DNA of 64,000 nt from Pontibacter roseus DSM 17521 (GCF_000373265.1 NZ_KB890761.1:421389-485388), one strand, 5' to 3'; numbered from the stretch's first letter, positions 9,125 to 17,693 are shown. Numbers and translations: made by a program. Notes: generated by a model not told the origin, from the letters alone.

Positions 9125-10090
9125 ATGAAAGGTTTCATCTCCAAAGGCCAACACCCGTTTTTTATCCTGTTGCTGCTGCTGGCTTTCATGCTGGGCGGCT
9201 ACTTTGTGGCCAGCTTCCTATACCTGGTGCTGGTGAACGCGGTGTTCGGAATTGGGATTGCTGACCTGACCAGCCTGCTAGCCGACCCAACGGAACACCC
9301 CGAGGGCGCCGACGCCCTGCTGCTTTTCCAGGGACTGGTGCAGTTCTTCTCGTTCGTGGTGGGACCGCTGCTGATGATTCGGTTGATGGGCTATACCACA
9401 CCTGATTTCCTGAACTGGAAGAAACTGCCTGTGCCGGCGCTGCTGCTTTTAGCGGGGCTGCTGGTTATTTTCATCATGCCGGCCAACTCGCTCATCATCA
9501 ACTGGAACGCCAAGCTGAGCCTCCCCGATTTCATGCAAGGCTTTGAGCAGTGGGCGCGCGCCAAGGAAGACGAACTGGCGGAGCTGACCAAGCTGATAGC
9601 TAACTTCGGGACAGTGCCACGCCTGCTGATGGGCCTGGTAGTGATTGCGGTTATACCTGCCATAGGGGAGGAACTGGTGTTTCGGGGCATCCTGCAGCGT
9701 CAGGTGCACCGCTGGTCCGGCAGCGCGCACGTGGCCGTGTGGGTGGCGGCCATCATCTTTGCGGCCATCCACGTGCAGTTCTTTGGCTTCGTGCCCCGCG
9801 CTTTGTTGGGCGCCTTGTTCGGGTACCTATACCTGTGGTCTGGCAACATCTGGGTGCCCATTGTGGCGCACTTCTTCAACAATGGCTTCACGGTGTTCCT
9901 GCTATACCTGCAGCAGAGCAAGGCCATTGACTACAACGTGGAGTCGACGGAGCCGATGCCCATCTACACAATTGTGCTGTCGCTGGTGCTGAGTGCTGCC
10001 GTAATCTATTACCTTTACAAGCAGTTCATGCAGACGCCCACACGAGAAGCCAGTATAGCCCAGGCCGCTGAAGAACGACAAAACCACTAA
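9125..10090 (+). CDS. CPBP-family intramembrane metalloprotease
   Basis: 321 residues from ATG 9125; earlier in-frame starts would overlap dusB. Several hydrophobic helices carry the CPBP (Abi/Rce1-like) motifs: EELVFRG with Glu182, Glu183 and Arg187, His216 in IFAAIHVQF, and HFFNN with His249 and Asn253. These residues form the metal-dependent active site of the family, which cleaves membrane-associated proteins or prenylated peptides. It lies 49 bp upstream of cdsA in the same direction, a pairing common in Bacteroidota and suggesting a role linked to the membrane. Its substrate is unknown. Confidence 0.9.
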   Translation: MKGFISKGQHPFFILLLLLAFMLGGYFVASFLYLVLVNAVFGIGIADLTSLLADPTEHPEGADALLLFQGLVQFFSFVVGPLLMIRLMGYTTPDFLNWKKLPVPALLLLAGLLVIFIMPANSLIINWNAKLSLPDFMQGFEQWARAKEDELAELTKLIANFGTVPRLLMGLVVIAVIPAIGEELVFRGILQRQVHRWSGSAHVAVWVAAIIFAAIHVQFFGFVPRALLGALFGYLYLWSGNIWVPIVAHFFNNGFTVFLLYLQQSKAIDYNVESTEPMPIYTIVLSLVLSAAVIYYLYKQFMQTPTREASIAQAAEERQNH

Positions 10091-10139
10091 CCTAGAAGAG
10101 CTTTCCGGTACCACAGGCCGGCCATGTACGCACCACCAG

Positions 10140-10967
10140 ATGAGCAAGAACATAAGCGCCCTTAGTAATTTACAGCAACGCATGATTGTCGGGGTATTGG
10201 GGGCCGGCCTCTTTGTGGGCAGCATACTTTTCAGTGAGTGGACGTTCTTCCTGCTCTTCCTGGCGCTCACGCTGCTGGGCACGCTGGAGTTTTACAAGCT
10301 ATCGGGCGCACAAGGTATAAAACCGAACAAAGTCTGGGGGCTTGTACTAGCCGCAGGCATTTTCATCTCCATATTCCTGATACAGAAGGACCTGATGCCA
10401 ATCGAGCTGCTATACCTGGCGGCGCCGGCCATCATCTTCACATTCGTGCTGGAGCTGTACCGCAAAGAGCCGCAGCCCTTCACCAACGTGGCTTTCACGC
10501 TGCTGGGCGTGCTGTACATCGCCGTGCCGTTCGGGCTGCTGCAACTGATGGGCTACCTGCAGGGCGACTACCAGTGGGAACCCATCCTCGGGCTGATGCT
10601 CCTGATATGGTCTGCCGACACCGGCGCCTACATTGCGGGAAAGAACTTTGGGCGGAACAAGCTGCTGGAGCGCGTGTCGCCGGGCAAGACCTGGGAAGGC
10701 TGGGTAGGCGGCACGCTGCTGGCCATTGTGGTAGGCTGGGGCCTGGGGCTGTTCTTTCAGGACCTGGAGCAGTACCAGTGGATAGGAGTAGCCATCCTCG
10801 TGTCCATTTTCGGGGTGCTGGGCGATTTGGTGGAGTCACTGCTCAAGCGCAGCCTCGGCGTGAAGGACTCAGGCACGCTGCTGCCCGGTCACGGGGGCAT
10901 CCTGGACCGCTTCGACAGCCTCATCATGGCCATTCCCTTCATTGTAGCATTCCTCAAGATTTTCTAA
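10140..10967 (+). CDS. cdsA: Phosphatidate cytidylyltransferase (CDP-diacylglycerol synthase)
   Basis: 275 residues. Converts phosphatidic acid and CTP to CDP-diacylglycerol in the inner membrane, the branch point to all phospholipids. Multiple membrane helices, SADTGAYIAGKNFGRNKL, SPGKTWEG and the C-terminal signature SLGVKDSGTLLPGHGGILDR at about residues 237-256 are diagnostic and complete. It follows the CPBP protease by 49 bp. The phosphatidylserine decarboxylase gene psd lies 1.5 kb further on, but phosphatidylserine synthase is not in the window. Confidence 0.96.
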   Translation: MSKNISALSNLQQRMIVGVLGAGLFVGSILFSEWTFFLLFLALTLLGTLEFYKLSGAQGIKPNKVWGLVLAAGIFISIFLIQKDLMPIELLYLAAPAIIFTFVLELYRKEPQPFTNVAFTLLGVLYIAVPFGLLQLMGYLQGDYQWEPILGLMLLIWSADTGAYIAGKNFGRNKLLERVSPGKTWEGWVGGTLLAIVVGWGLGLFFQDLEQYQWIGVAILVSIFGVLGDLVESLLKRSLGVKDSGTLLPGHGGILDRFDSLIMAIPFIVAFLKIF

Positions 10968-11059
10968 CTATTCGTGACTGCTTCCTAGGAAGTTGTATGT
11001 TTAAATTACATAACTTTACCGCCTAAATTGTTAATCACAGATTAATTCAAAAGGTTAAA

Positions 11060-12337
11060 ATGATGTTATACAAAGAGCCAGCACCGATAAAGGACAGGGA
11101 GAACCCATTTGAGTCGATGATGTCGCGTTTCAACATCGCGGCAGAGATTTTGGGTTTGGATGAGGAGGTTTACAACGTCCTCAAAACGCCGACACGACAA
11201 GTGATTGTGAACGTGCCCGTGACCATGGACGACGGCAAAGTGCGCGTGTTTGAAGGATACCGGGTGATTCACTCCACTATCCTGGGCCCTTCTAAAGGCG
11301 GTATCCGCTTCGCTCCGGATGTGTTCCTGGACGAGGTGAAGGCGCTGGCCGCCTGGATGACCTGGAAGTGCGCCGTGGTGGACATTCCGTACGGTGGTGC
11401 CAAAGGCGGTGTCATCTGTGACCCTTTCTCGATGTCTGCCGGTGAGATGGAGCGTCTGACCAGAGCCTATACCCAGGCGCTGGTGGATACCTTCGGCCCG
11501 GACCAGGACATACCTGCGCCTGACATGGGCACCGGTCCGCGCGAGATGGCCTGGCTGATGGATGAATACTCCAGAATGAAGGGCTCTACCATACATGCCG
11601 TGGTAACAGGCAAGCCGCTTGTGCTGGGTGGTTCACTGGGTCGTGTAGAGGCAACCGGCCGTGGTGTGATGGTATCGGCGATGGCCGCTATGGATAAGTT
11701 GGGCATGGACCCGGCCAAATCCACGGCAGTGATACAGGGCTTCGGCAACGTGGGCGCTTGGGCCGCCAAACTGATGGCGGAGCGCGGCGTAAAGATTTTG
11801 GGTGTGAGCGACGTGAGCGGAGCTTACTGGAACGACAAGGGCATCGACATTGAAGAGGCCATTGAATATAAAAACAACAACAAAGGACGATTGGAGGGCT
11901 ACAAGAACGCCGAGAAAATCAGCAACGACGAGCTGCTGGTTTCCAAAGTGGACGTGCTGGTGCCTGCCGCTGTGGAAGACGTAATCACCATTAAGAACGT
12001 GGACCAGATACAGGCCCGCCTGATAGTGGAAGGTGCTAACGGACCTACTTCCTACAAAGCCGACAACATCATCAACGAGAAGGGCATCATGGTGGTGCCG
12101 GACATCCTGGCTAACTCCGGCGGCGTGACGGTGTCCTACTTTGAGTGGGTGCAGAACCGCATGGGCTTCAAATGGACGCTGGACCGTGTGAATGAACGTG
12201 CCGAGCGCATCATGAACGAGTCGTTTGAGCGCGTATACGCCGCCTCGCAGAAGTACAACGTGCCAATGCGTATAGCCGCCTACATCGTGGCTATAGACAA
12301 AGTGGCAATGACATACAAGTTCCGCGGTGGTTTCTAA
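11060..12337 (+). CDS. gdhA: Glutamate dehydrogenase (Glu/Leu/Phe/Val family)
   Basis: 425 residues, hexameric-type size. Interconverts glutamate and 2-oxoglutarate plus ammonia. Substrate and catalytic residues are visible: Lys79 in GPSKGGIR, Lys103, catalytic Lys115 in YGGAKGGV and Asp155 in PAPDMGT, with spacing as in characterised bacterial enzymes. The nucleotide-binding loop is GFGNVG (227-232). Two adjacent ATGs at 11060 and 11063 are both possible starts. The gene sits between cdsA and psd, which otherwise form a phospholipid pair, and ends at its own hairpin. Cofactor choice (NAD or NADP) is not decided here. Confidence 0.95.
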   Translation: MMLYKEPAPIKDRENPFESMMSRFNIAAEILGLDEEVYNVLKTPTRQVIVNVPVTMDDGKVRVFEGYRVIHSTILGPSKGGIRFAPDVFLDEVKALAAWMTWKCAVVDIPYGGAKGGVICDPFSMSAGEMERLTRAYTQALVDTFGPDQDIPAPDMGTGPREMAWLMDEYSRMKGSTIHAVVTGKPLVLGGSLGRVEATGRGVMVSAMAAMDKLGMDPAKSTAVIQGFGNVGAWAAKLMAERGVKILGVSDVSGAYWNDKGIDIEEAIEYKNNNKGRLEGYKNAEKISNDELLVSKVDVLVPAAVEDVITIKNVDQIQARLIVEGANGPTSYKADNIINEKGIMVVPDILANSGGVTVSYFEWVQNRMGFKWTLDRVNERAERIMNESFERVYAASQKYNVPMRIAAYIVAIDKVAMTYKFRGGF

Positions 12338-12381
12338 GCTTTTTTTGCTTTAAACTAAAGTTTGCATAATTTTAATGCAGG

Positions 12382-12417
12382 ATAATAGCCCGTCCACGAA
12401 ACTGGATGGGCTATTAT
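12382..12417 (+). terminator. Hairpin terminator after glutamate dehydrogenase
   Basis: ATAATAGCCCGTCCA at 12382-12396 pairs with TGGATGGGCTATTAT at 12403-12417, with one G-T pair. It lies 45 bp past the stop and before psd. There is no long T run, so termination may be partial. Confidence 0.65.
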
Positions 12418-12454
12418 AAGTTATACAGACGCCTGCAGCTTATATTTAACACGG

Positions 12455-13138
12455 ATGAAAATTCACAAGGAAGGAAGAAGGATTTTATTTTTCACATTGC
12501 TGATTTTGGTGGTGCTCAACCTGTTGCTCTACCACTTCAATGCAGATAACAATACCTTCAACAAGATTTTCTCCGGTGTTTCAGCAGTGCTCTTCCTGCT
12601 CATTTTGCAGTTCTTTCGCAGCCCTTACCGCAACCTGCTCCTGCACGAGGACCTGATTGTGGCGCCTGCCGACGGCAAAGTGGTGGTGATTGAGGAGATT
12701 GAGGAGCCGGAGTATTTCAAGGATAAGCGCAAGCAGATTTCCATTTTCATGTCGCCGATTAACGTGCACGTGACGCGCAACCCGGTATCCGGCATCGTGA
12801 ATTATTTCAAGTATCACCCGGGCAATTACTTTGTGGCCTGGCACCCGAAGTCGAGCACCCAGAACGAGCGCACCACGGTGGTGGTGGAGTCCACGGCAGG
12901 GCCGGAGGTGCTGTTCCGCCAGATTGCCGGTGCGATGGCGCGTCGTATTGTCTGGTATGTGAACGAAGGCGATGAAGTGAGCCAGGGCGAGGAGTTCGGC
13001 TTCATCAAGTTCGGCTCCCGCGTGGACGTGTTCCTGCCGTTGGATGCGGAAGTGAAAGTAGAGTTGGGACAAAAAACAAAAGGCGGCCAGACCGTTATTG
13101 CCCAGCTCAAAACAGCTCCTCCCACACTATTCGGATAA
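12455..13138 (+). CDS. psd: Phosphatidylserine decarboxylase, short (archaeal/Bacteroidota) type
   Basis: 227 residues, matching the short PSD family. Converts phosphatidylserine to phosphatidylethanolamine. Two N-terminal hydrophobic helices anchor it; APADGKVVVIEE, the metal/substrate region MSPINVHVTRNPVSG, and the self-cleavage site FGS with Gly187-Ser188 in IKFGSRVDVFLP are all present. Cleavage before Ser188 would create the pyruvoyl cofactor and a short alpha chain. With cdsA upstream it covers two steps to phosphatidylethanolamine. A hairpin follows. Confidence 0.95.
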   Translation: MKIHKEGRRILFFTLLILVVLNLLLYHFNADNNTFNKIFSGVSAVLFLLILQFFRSPYRNLLLHEDLIVAPADGKVVVIEEIEEPEYFKDKRKQISIFMSPINVHVTRNPVSGIVNYFKYHPGNYFVAWHPKSSTQNERTTVVVESTAGPEVLFRQIAGAMARRIVWYVNEGDEVSQGEEFGFIKFGSRVDVFLPLDAEVKVELGQKTKGGQTVIAQLKTAPPTLFG

Positions 13139-13175
13139 AATTTTTTAAGGTATAGGTATACCTGTACAAATAGTA

Positions 13176-13215
13176 AAAGGCCGAACCGGAGACTATCTCT
13201 GGTTCGGCTTTTTTT
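13176..13215 (+). terminator. Intrinsic terminator after psd
   Basis: GCCGAACC at 13180-13187 pairs with GGTTCGGC at 13201-13208, followed by a run of T. Just upstream (13149-13164) overlapping copies of the window's iterated GGTATA/TATACC motif form a near-palindrome. Confidence 0.88.
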
Positions 13216-13297
13216 GAGCTCATACCTGGAGCACGCCGTCTTGCATTTGCAGTCAGCCCGCTTCAAAGTGATGTCTGAATGTATTACCTTCGTTATA

Positions 13298-14107
13298 ATG
13301 AAAAACGTTTACTTCCTGTTTCTCCTGCTTGCGATTACCCTGTCGTCTTGCGAGGAGATGTTTGAGTACCACCCCAACCAAATCAGGCTCAACGGCGATG
13401 AGCAGCACCTGACAGCGCACAACCTGGAAAGGCTCAGGAGCCAACAGCCCGGCGACACGCTGCGCCTGTTGGTGATGGGCGACACGCAGCGCTTCTATGA
13501 CGATGCGGAGGCCTTCGTGGAGAAAGCAAATACCTTTGCCGACATCGACTTTGTGATTCACCAAGGCGATATCTCTGACTTCGGGATGACGCAGGAGTTT
13601 CGGTGGGTGCACGACATCATGCGGCGGCTCAAGTGGCCTTACCTGACCGTGATTGGCAACCACGACATGCTGGCCAACGGCCGCAAGGTATACCAGCGCA
13701 TGTACGGCGACTTCAACTACTCCTTTGTGTATGGGCACACCAAGTTCGTGATGGTGGACACGAACGGCCGCGAGTACAGCTTCAATGGGAAAGTGCCTGA
13801 CATTGGATGGTTAGGCAGCCAGCTGGTACGGCAGCCGGGTGAGGCCTGGCAACAGGCGATTGTGGTGTCACACATCCCGCCCTATGACGGCGACTTTGAC
13901 AGGCAACTGGAGCAGCCTTTCCACCAGACGCTGAAAGAGAGCGGGCGGGTGCAGCTCAGCCTGCACGGCCACATCCACAACTGGCGCACCGAGAAGACTT
14001 ACGACAACACCATCCTCTACCACGCCACCACCACCGTGAAGAAGCGGGAGTTCTCCTATATCAAGGTATGGCGCGACGGATACAACATCAGGAGGATAGC
14101 CTATTAA
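13298..14107 (+). CDS. Lipoprotein metallophosphoesterase
   Basis: 269 residues from ATG 13298, chosen because it places a lipoprotein signal (MKNVYFLFLLLAITLSSC, Cys18) at the N-terminus; earlier starts add unrelated sequence running back into the psd terminator. Calcineurin-like motifs are complete: GDTQ (Asp62), HQGDISD (Asp91), IGNHDM (Asn121-His122), VSHIPPY and LHGHIHNW. It therefore binds two metals and hydrolyses a phosphoester outside the cytoplasm, probably from the periplasmic face of a membrane. The substrate is unknown. The next gene starts one base after the stop, so the two form an operon. Confidence 0.88.
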   Translation: MKNVYFLFLLLAITLSSCEEMFEYHPNQIRLNGDEQHLTAHNLERLRSQQPGDTLRLLVMGDTQRFYDDAEAFVEKANTFADIDFVIHQGDISDFGMTQEFRWVHDIMRRLKWPYLTVIGNHDMLANGRKVYQRMYGDFNYSFVYGHTKFVMVDTNGREYSFNGKVPDIGWLGSQLVRQPGEAWQQAIVVSHIPPYDGDFDRQLEQPFHQTLKESGRVQLSLHGHIHNWRTEKTYDNTILYHATTTVKKREFSYIKVWRDGYNIRRIAY

Positions 14108-14108
14108 C

Positions 14109-14690
14109 ATGCGAACGAAAGCTATATTTCTGATACTCTGCCTACTGCTGTTGGTTCCTTTTCAGGTATACAGCCAGGAGAAGATTCGCTCAACTTACCA
14201 TGCGAAGGTGCAGTTCGCGGGGCACCTAGGATTTTTGTCGGTAGGAGCTGGCAGGTCTTTCTTCCAGGAGAAACTCGAGACGGACCTGTTCTTAGGCTAC
14301 TTGCCCGAGAAGATTGGAGGCGACAGGATTTTCACCGCCGCCCTGAAGGCCACCTACGTTCCCTTGAAGCCTATACCTGTCAGGTCGCTGGATTGGCAGC
14401 CGCTCCGCACGGGCCTGCAGCTGGGCTATACCTTGGGCAGCGACTACTTCGCTTTTGAGCCGCACGACAAGTACCCCAAGAGCTACTACGGTTTCTCCAC
14501 AGCGCTTCACCTGTACTACTTCCTGGGTGGCCAGGTTAATTTCACCAGAGTGGAGAAACTGAGCCGTTTTGGGGCCTACTACGAAGTGGGCACCAATGTG
14601 GAGTACCTCGTTTCCTACATTCAAAACCCAAAGTACCTGGGGCCAGGCAAGATTTTCAACCTGGCGCTTGGAGTAAGGATGAAGTTGTGA
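14109..14690 (+). CDS. Small outer-membrane barrel-like protein of unknown function
   Basis: 193 residues. Signal peptide (MRTKAIFLILCLLLLVPFQVYSQ), then alternating aromatic/glycine-rich strands (for example HLGFLSVGAGRSFF, LQLGYTLGSDYFAF, LHLYYFLGGQVNF) ending in a hydrophobic strand NLALGVRMKL, as in small beta-barrels. No family recognised with confidence. Its ATG lies one base after the phosphoesterase stop, so translation is likely coupled and the two products may act together at the envelope. Confidence 0.75.
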   Translation: MRTKAIFLILCLLLLVPFQVYSQEKIRSTYHAKVQFAGHLGFLSVGAGRSFFQEKLETDLFLGYLPEKIGGDRIFTAALKATYVPLKPIPVRSLDWQPLRTGLQLGYTLGSDYFAFEPHDKYPKSYYGFSTALHLYYFLGGQVNFTRVEKLSRFGAYYEVGTNVEYLVSYIQNPKYLGPGKIFNLALGVRMKL

Positions 14691-14734
14691 GGCAGGTATA
14701 GCGGGCTGCCTTCTTTATCATACCACTTTTTTTT

Positions 14735-14909
14735 TGTTACTCCGACGACAGGAGGAATCTCATACCTTGCTAGCCGATGTTCAGCGAAGCGTGGACACGA
14801 CTATTGGTGCGTCACCCATGTAGTTGGCTCACATATCTCACCGCCGGTTCCCGCTGCGCTCGCCCCTGCGATAGTAGCTTAACAGATTCCTCCTATCGTC
14901 GGAATGACA
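14735..14909. repeat. Inverted-repeat element (REP/MITE-like)
   Basis: Ends are near-perfect inverted repeats: the 19 bases at 14741-14759 match the complement of 14884-14902 with one mismatch, and partial pairing continues outward to TGT...ACA. The 125-bp centre has no open frame of note. The right end (AGATTCCTCC...CGGAATGACA) resembles dispersed REP-like repeats of many Bacteroidota. It occupies the gap between two convergent genes. Confidence 0.6.
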
Positions 14910-14950
14910 GAGACAGATAAAAGTTTAAATGTGAGTAGCGAAGGAAGGTC

Positions 14951-15433
14951 TTAGTACCAGCTCTCCACCAGCTTCATCAGTTGCTCCAGGTACTGCTGGT
15001 CCACTTCGTCGAAGTCGTTGAGCTTGTCGCTGTCCACGTCCAGCACCAGTTTCACCTCGCCTTCTTTCATCACGGGTATCACAATCTCAGATTTGGAGTC
15101 GCTGCTGCAGGCGATGTGGCCCGGGAAAGCCTCCACATCCGGTACCAAGATGGTTTCCTGGCGGGAATAGCAGGCGCCGCACACGCCTTTGTGGTATGGG
15201 ATGCGCGTGCAAGCCACCGGCCCCTGGAACGGCCCCAGTACCAACTGCCCCTCCTTGTTGAAGTACACACCCACCCAGAAGAAGCCCATGCCCTGGCGTA
15301 AGGCCGCCATCATGTTCGACAGGTTCGCAATCAAGTCGGTCTCGCCAGTCACCAGTGCTTCTATTTGTGGTATAAGTGCTTTGTATTTCTCCTCCTTGCT
15401 GAGGTTTTGGTCTACTATAAGTGATTCAGCCAT
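14951..15433 (-). CDS. msrC: Free methionine-R-sulfoxide reductase (GAF domain)
   Basis: 160 residues, a single GAF domain. Reduces free methionine-R-sulfoxide, a repair enzyme for oxidative damage. The three cysteines of the family are at 75 (VACTRI), 85 (KGVCG) and 109 (HIACSS), with the same 10- and 24-residue spacing as in E. coli fRMsr (84/94/118). WVGVYF and LVLDVDSD also fit. An extra cysteine at 88 is of unknown role. It is transcribed in the same direction as ribD, 91 bp downstream of it. Confidence 0.93.
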   Translation of the reverse strand: MAESLIVDQNLSKEEKYKALIPQIEALVTGETDLIANLSNMMAALRQGMGFFWVGVYFNKEGQLVLGPFQGPVACTRIPYHKGVCGACYSRQETILVPDVEAFPGHIACSSDSKSEIVIPVMKEGEVKLVLDVDSDKLNDFDEVDQQYLEQLMKLVESWY

Positions 15434-15524
15434 TGTGTTTCTTGTAAATAAATCGTGTTGAGTGCAGCCGTATGAGAATTCTGGTTTTAGGAGAGTTCAA
15501 GTTTCAGAACGGCAGCGCTCTTTG

Positions 15525-16571
15525 TTATATGGTTATATTTTCGTTTTGGTAGTAGAAAAGCCAATCGGTGCCCAGCTGGTTCACCTCCAGCAGTCGTCCT
15601 TGCGCCATCAGGGGAGCCTCCGTGCCTTTCCCTAACACTTTGGTGCTGCTCTTGAAGAGCAGCGCCTCGTCCCAGAGGCTTTCCTTCAACAGGCTCTTGA
15701 GCAGATAAGTGCCGCCTTCCACCAGCAGCGACAGCACCTGGCGCTGGTGCAGGTCCTGCATGATTTGCGGAAGAAGAGATTCGTTTTCACGCAGCCGCAC
15801 ATACTGCAGGTTCTCGTGCGTCTGCTCCTTTTTTTGGTAGGTATAGACTACCGTTGGCTGGCTCTTGTCGAAGAGATGCAGGTGGCCGGGCAGTTGCAGC
15901 TTCCGGTCTATCACGACGCGCAGCGGGCTCCGGCCGGTCCAGAAGCGGGTATCGAGGCGCGGGTTGTCATGGGCTGCTGTGTGGCTACCAACTAGTATAG
16001 CCTGCTCCTCGGAGCGCCATTTGTGCACCAACCTTCTGGACAATGGCCCGCTTATCTGCACCTGCTCAAAGGCAGGCCCCCCAATGAAACCGTCTGCCGA
16101 CTCGGCCCATTTGAGCAGGAGGTAAGGGCGCTTCTGGGCATGAAAGGTGAAGAAGCGCTTATTCAGCTCCAGCCCCTCGTTCTCTAGCACCCCCACCTTG
16201 ACCTGAGCCCCAGCCTCAGATAGCTTTTTGATGCCGCGGCCTGCGACCAAGGGGTTTGGGTCGGTGTTGCAGACAACCACATCGCGTACGCCGCTGCTGA
16301 TGAGCAAATCGGCGCAGGGGGGCGTTTTGCCGAAGTGGGAGCAGGGCTCAAGTGTCACGTATACCCGGCTTTTGGGTAGCAGGCTTTTGTCCTCCACGCT
16401 GGCAATGGCATTCACCTCCGCGTGCGGCCCTCCGTAGGCCCTGTGCCAACCTTCGCCGATGATGCGGTTCCCGTGCACCACCACGCAGCCCACCATTGGG
16501 TTGGGGCTGGTATAGCCGCTGCCCAGCTTAGCCAGCTCCAGGGCGCGCCGCATGTAGAGTTCGTCGCTCAA
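15525..16571 (-). CDS. ribD: Bifunctional riboflavin deaminase/reductase RibD
   Basis: About 348 residues. The N-terminal deaminase acts on the first pyrimidine intermediate of riboflavin synthesis, and the C-terminal domain reduces its ribose side chain. Zinc ligands are visible in GPHAEVNAI (His50) and EPCSHFGKTPPCADLL (Cys77, Cys86). SPNPMVGCVV precedes them. There is no ATG at a suitable place: I chose TTG 16571, giving MSDELYMRRALELAKLG, close to the family N-terminus. A TTG at 16628 or ATG at 16553 are alternatives. It is divergent from prmC. Confidence 0.92.
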   Translation of the reverse strand: MSDELYMRRALELAKLGSGYTSPNPMVGCVVVHGNRIIGEGWHRAYGGPHAEVNAIASVEDKSLLPKSRVYVTLEPCSHFGKTPPCADLLISSGVRDVVVCNTDPNPLVAGRGIKKLSEAGAQVKVGVLENEGLELNKRFFTFHAQKRPYLLLKWAESADGFIGGPAFEQVQISGPLSRRLVHKWRSEEQAILVGSHTAAHDNPRLDTRFWTGRSPLRVVIDRKLQLPGHLHLFDKSQPTVVYTYQKKEQTHENLQYVRLRENESLLPQIMQDLHQRQVLSLLVEGGTYLLKSLLKESLWDEALLFKSSTKVLGKGTEAPLMAQGRLLEVNQLGTDWLFYYQNENITI

Positions 16572-16653
16572 GTTTGAGAGTTTAGGAATTAGCGCATCAA
16601 CCTTTCCGGTGGGGAAGCAGTCATTCAACGGTAGCTAATACGCAATAAAACTT

Positions 16654-16661
16654 TACTTTTG
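16654..16661 (+). promoter_or_regulatory. Candidate -7 box for prmC
   Basis: TACTTTTG matches the Bacteroidota -7 consensus TAnnTTTG exactly, 35 bp before the prmC start, in the divergent gap with ribD. No good TTTG -33 box is present at the expected distance, so this is tentative. Confidence 0.4.
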
Positions 16662-16695
16662 CAAAGGTACCCAATTTCACAAAACATTTATACCT

Positions 16696-17550
16696 GTGGC
16701 CACCATCCAAGAGCTCAGTCAGTACATCCGCTCCACCATACAAAGCGCTTATCCGGAACCGGAAGCTGGCAGCATCGCGCAGTTAGTGCTGGAGCATGTG
16801 CTTCAGAAGTCGCGGGTGCAGCTGAGCCTGGGGAGGCAGGAGGAGGTGAGCGCAGCACAGGAGCAGCAGGTAAGGCGCATGGTGGAGCGGTTGGAGCGGC
16901 AGGAGCCGGTACAATATGTGCTGGGCGTGGCCCATTTCTATGGATTGGAACTGGAGGTGGATGAGCGGGTGCTCATTCCGCGCCCGGAGACCGAGGAACT
17001 GGTGGACCTGGTGGTGCGTGAGCACCAGGGGAGGCAGTGCCTACGGGTGCTGGACATCTGTACCGGAAGCGGCTGCATACCTTTGGCCCTGGCCGCCAAC
17101 CTGCAGCCAGACAAGGTATATGGACTGGAGCTGTCGGAAGGGGCGCTGGAAGTGGCCCGTGCCAATGCCGCCAGGTATAGCCTGCCGGTAGAGTGGCTGC
17201 AGCAGGATGTGTTTGAACCTATACCAAGTATAGTGCCGCACTCGTTAGATATCATCACGAGCAACCCGCCGTATGTGCTGGAGCAGGAGAAGGCCCAGAT
17301 GCGGCCCAACGTGCTGGCCTATGAACCGCACCTGGCGCTCTTCGTGCCCAATACCGACCCGCTGAAATACTACCGCCGAATAGCGGGACTTGGGGCAGGA
17401 CTATTGAAAAAAGGGGGCAGGCTTTACTTCGAAATTAACGAGCAGTACGGGCAGGAGGTGCGGCAACTGTTGCTAGAGGCGGGTTTTCAGCAGGCTGAGG
17501 TGGTGCAGGATTTGTTCAACAAAAACAGAATCGTGAAAGCCGCTTTGTAA
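16696..17550 (+). CDS. prmC: Peptide chain release factor N5-glutamine methyltransferase
   Basis: 284 residues starting at a GTG. Methylates the GGQ glutamine of release factors with S-adenosylmethionine. The N-terminal helical domain (EPVQYVLGVAHFYGLEL, then LIPRPETEELV) precedes the SAM-binding fold LDICTGSGCIPLAL and the catalytic NPPY at residues 190-193. Length is normal. A copy of the iterated TATACC motif (16689-16694) runs into the GTG start, where a ribosome-binding site would sit. Confidence 0.95.
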   Translation: MATIQELSQYIRSTIQSAYPEPEAGSIAQLVLEHVLQKSRVQLSLGRQEEVSAAQEQQVRRMVERLERQEPVQYVLGVAHFYGLELEVDERVLIPRPETEELVDLVVREHQGRQCLRVLDICTGSGCIPLALAANLQPDKVYGLELSEGALEVARANAARYSLPVEWLQQDVFEPIPSIVPHSLDIITSNPPYVLEQEKAQMRPNVLAYEPHLALFVPNTDPLKYYRRIAGLGAGLLKKGGRLYFEINEQYGQEVRQLLLEAGFQQAEVVQDLFNKNRIVKAAL

Positions 17551-17584
17551 CACCTCGCTATACCTGGATTCCACAATTTAATTA

Positions 17585-17592
17585 TAATTTTG
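17585..17592 (+). promoter_or_regulatory. Candidate -7 box for galE
   Basis: TAATTTTG fits TAnnTTTG exactly. It would give a leader of about 130 nt before galE, containing the hairpin at 17674-17693. No matching -33 box was found. Confidence 0.35.
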
Positions 17593-17673
17593 TAGAGGGT
17601 AGGGGGTGCTGAAACGGCATTAAGCAAAGGTATAGCTTCGGGCAGGTATAGCCGACCCAAAAATATAACAGCT

Positions 17674-17693
17674 CATGATGCCGGGGCATCATG
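17674..17693 (+). promoter_or_regulatory. Palindrome / hairpin in the galE leader
   Basis: CATGATGCC at 17674-17682 pairs perfectly with GGCATCATG at 17685-17693, loop GG. It lies 37 bp before the galE ATG and has no T run, so it is more likely an operator or RNA control element than a terminator. Confidence 0.45.

Noticed and set aside
13149..13164. Palindromic GGTATACC as a specific operator after psd
   Set aside because: It is made of overlapping copies of the window-wide iterated motif, so it is better explained by that pattern.
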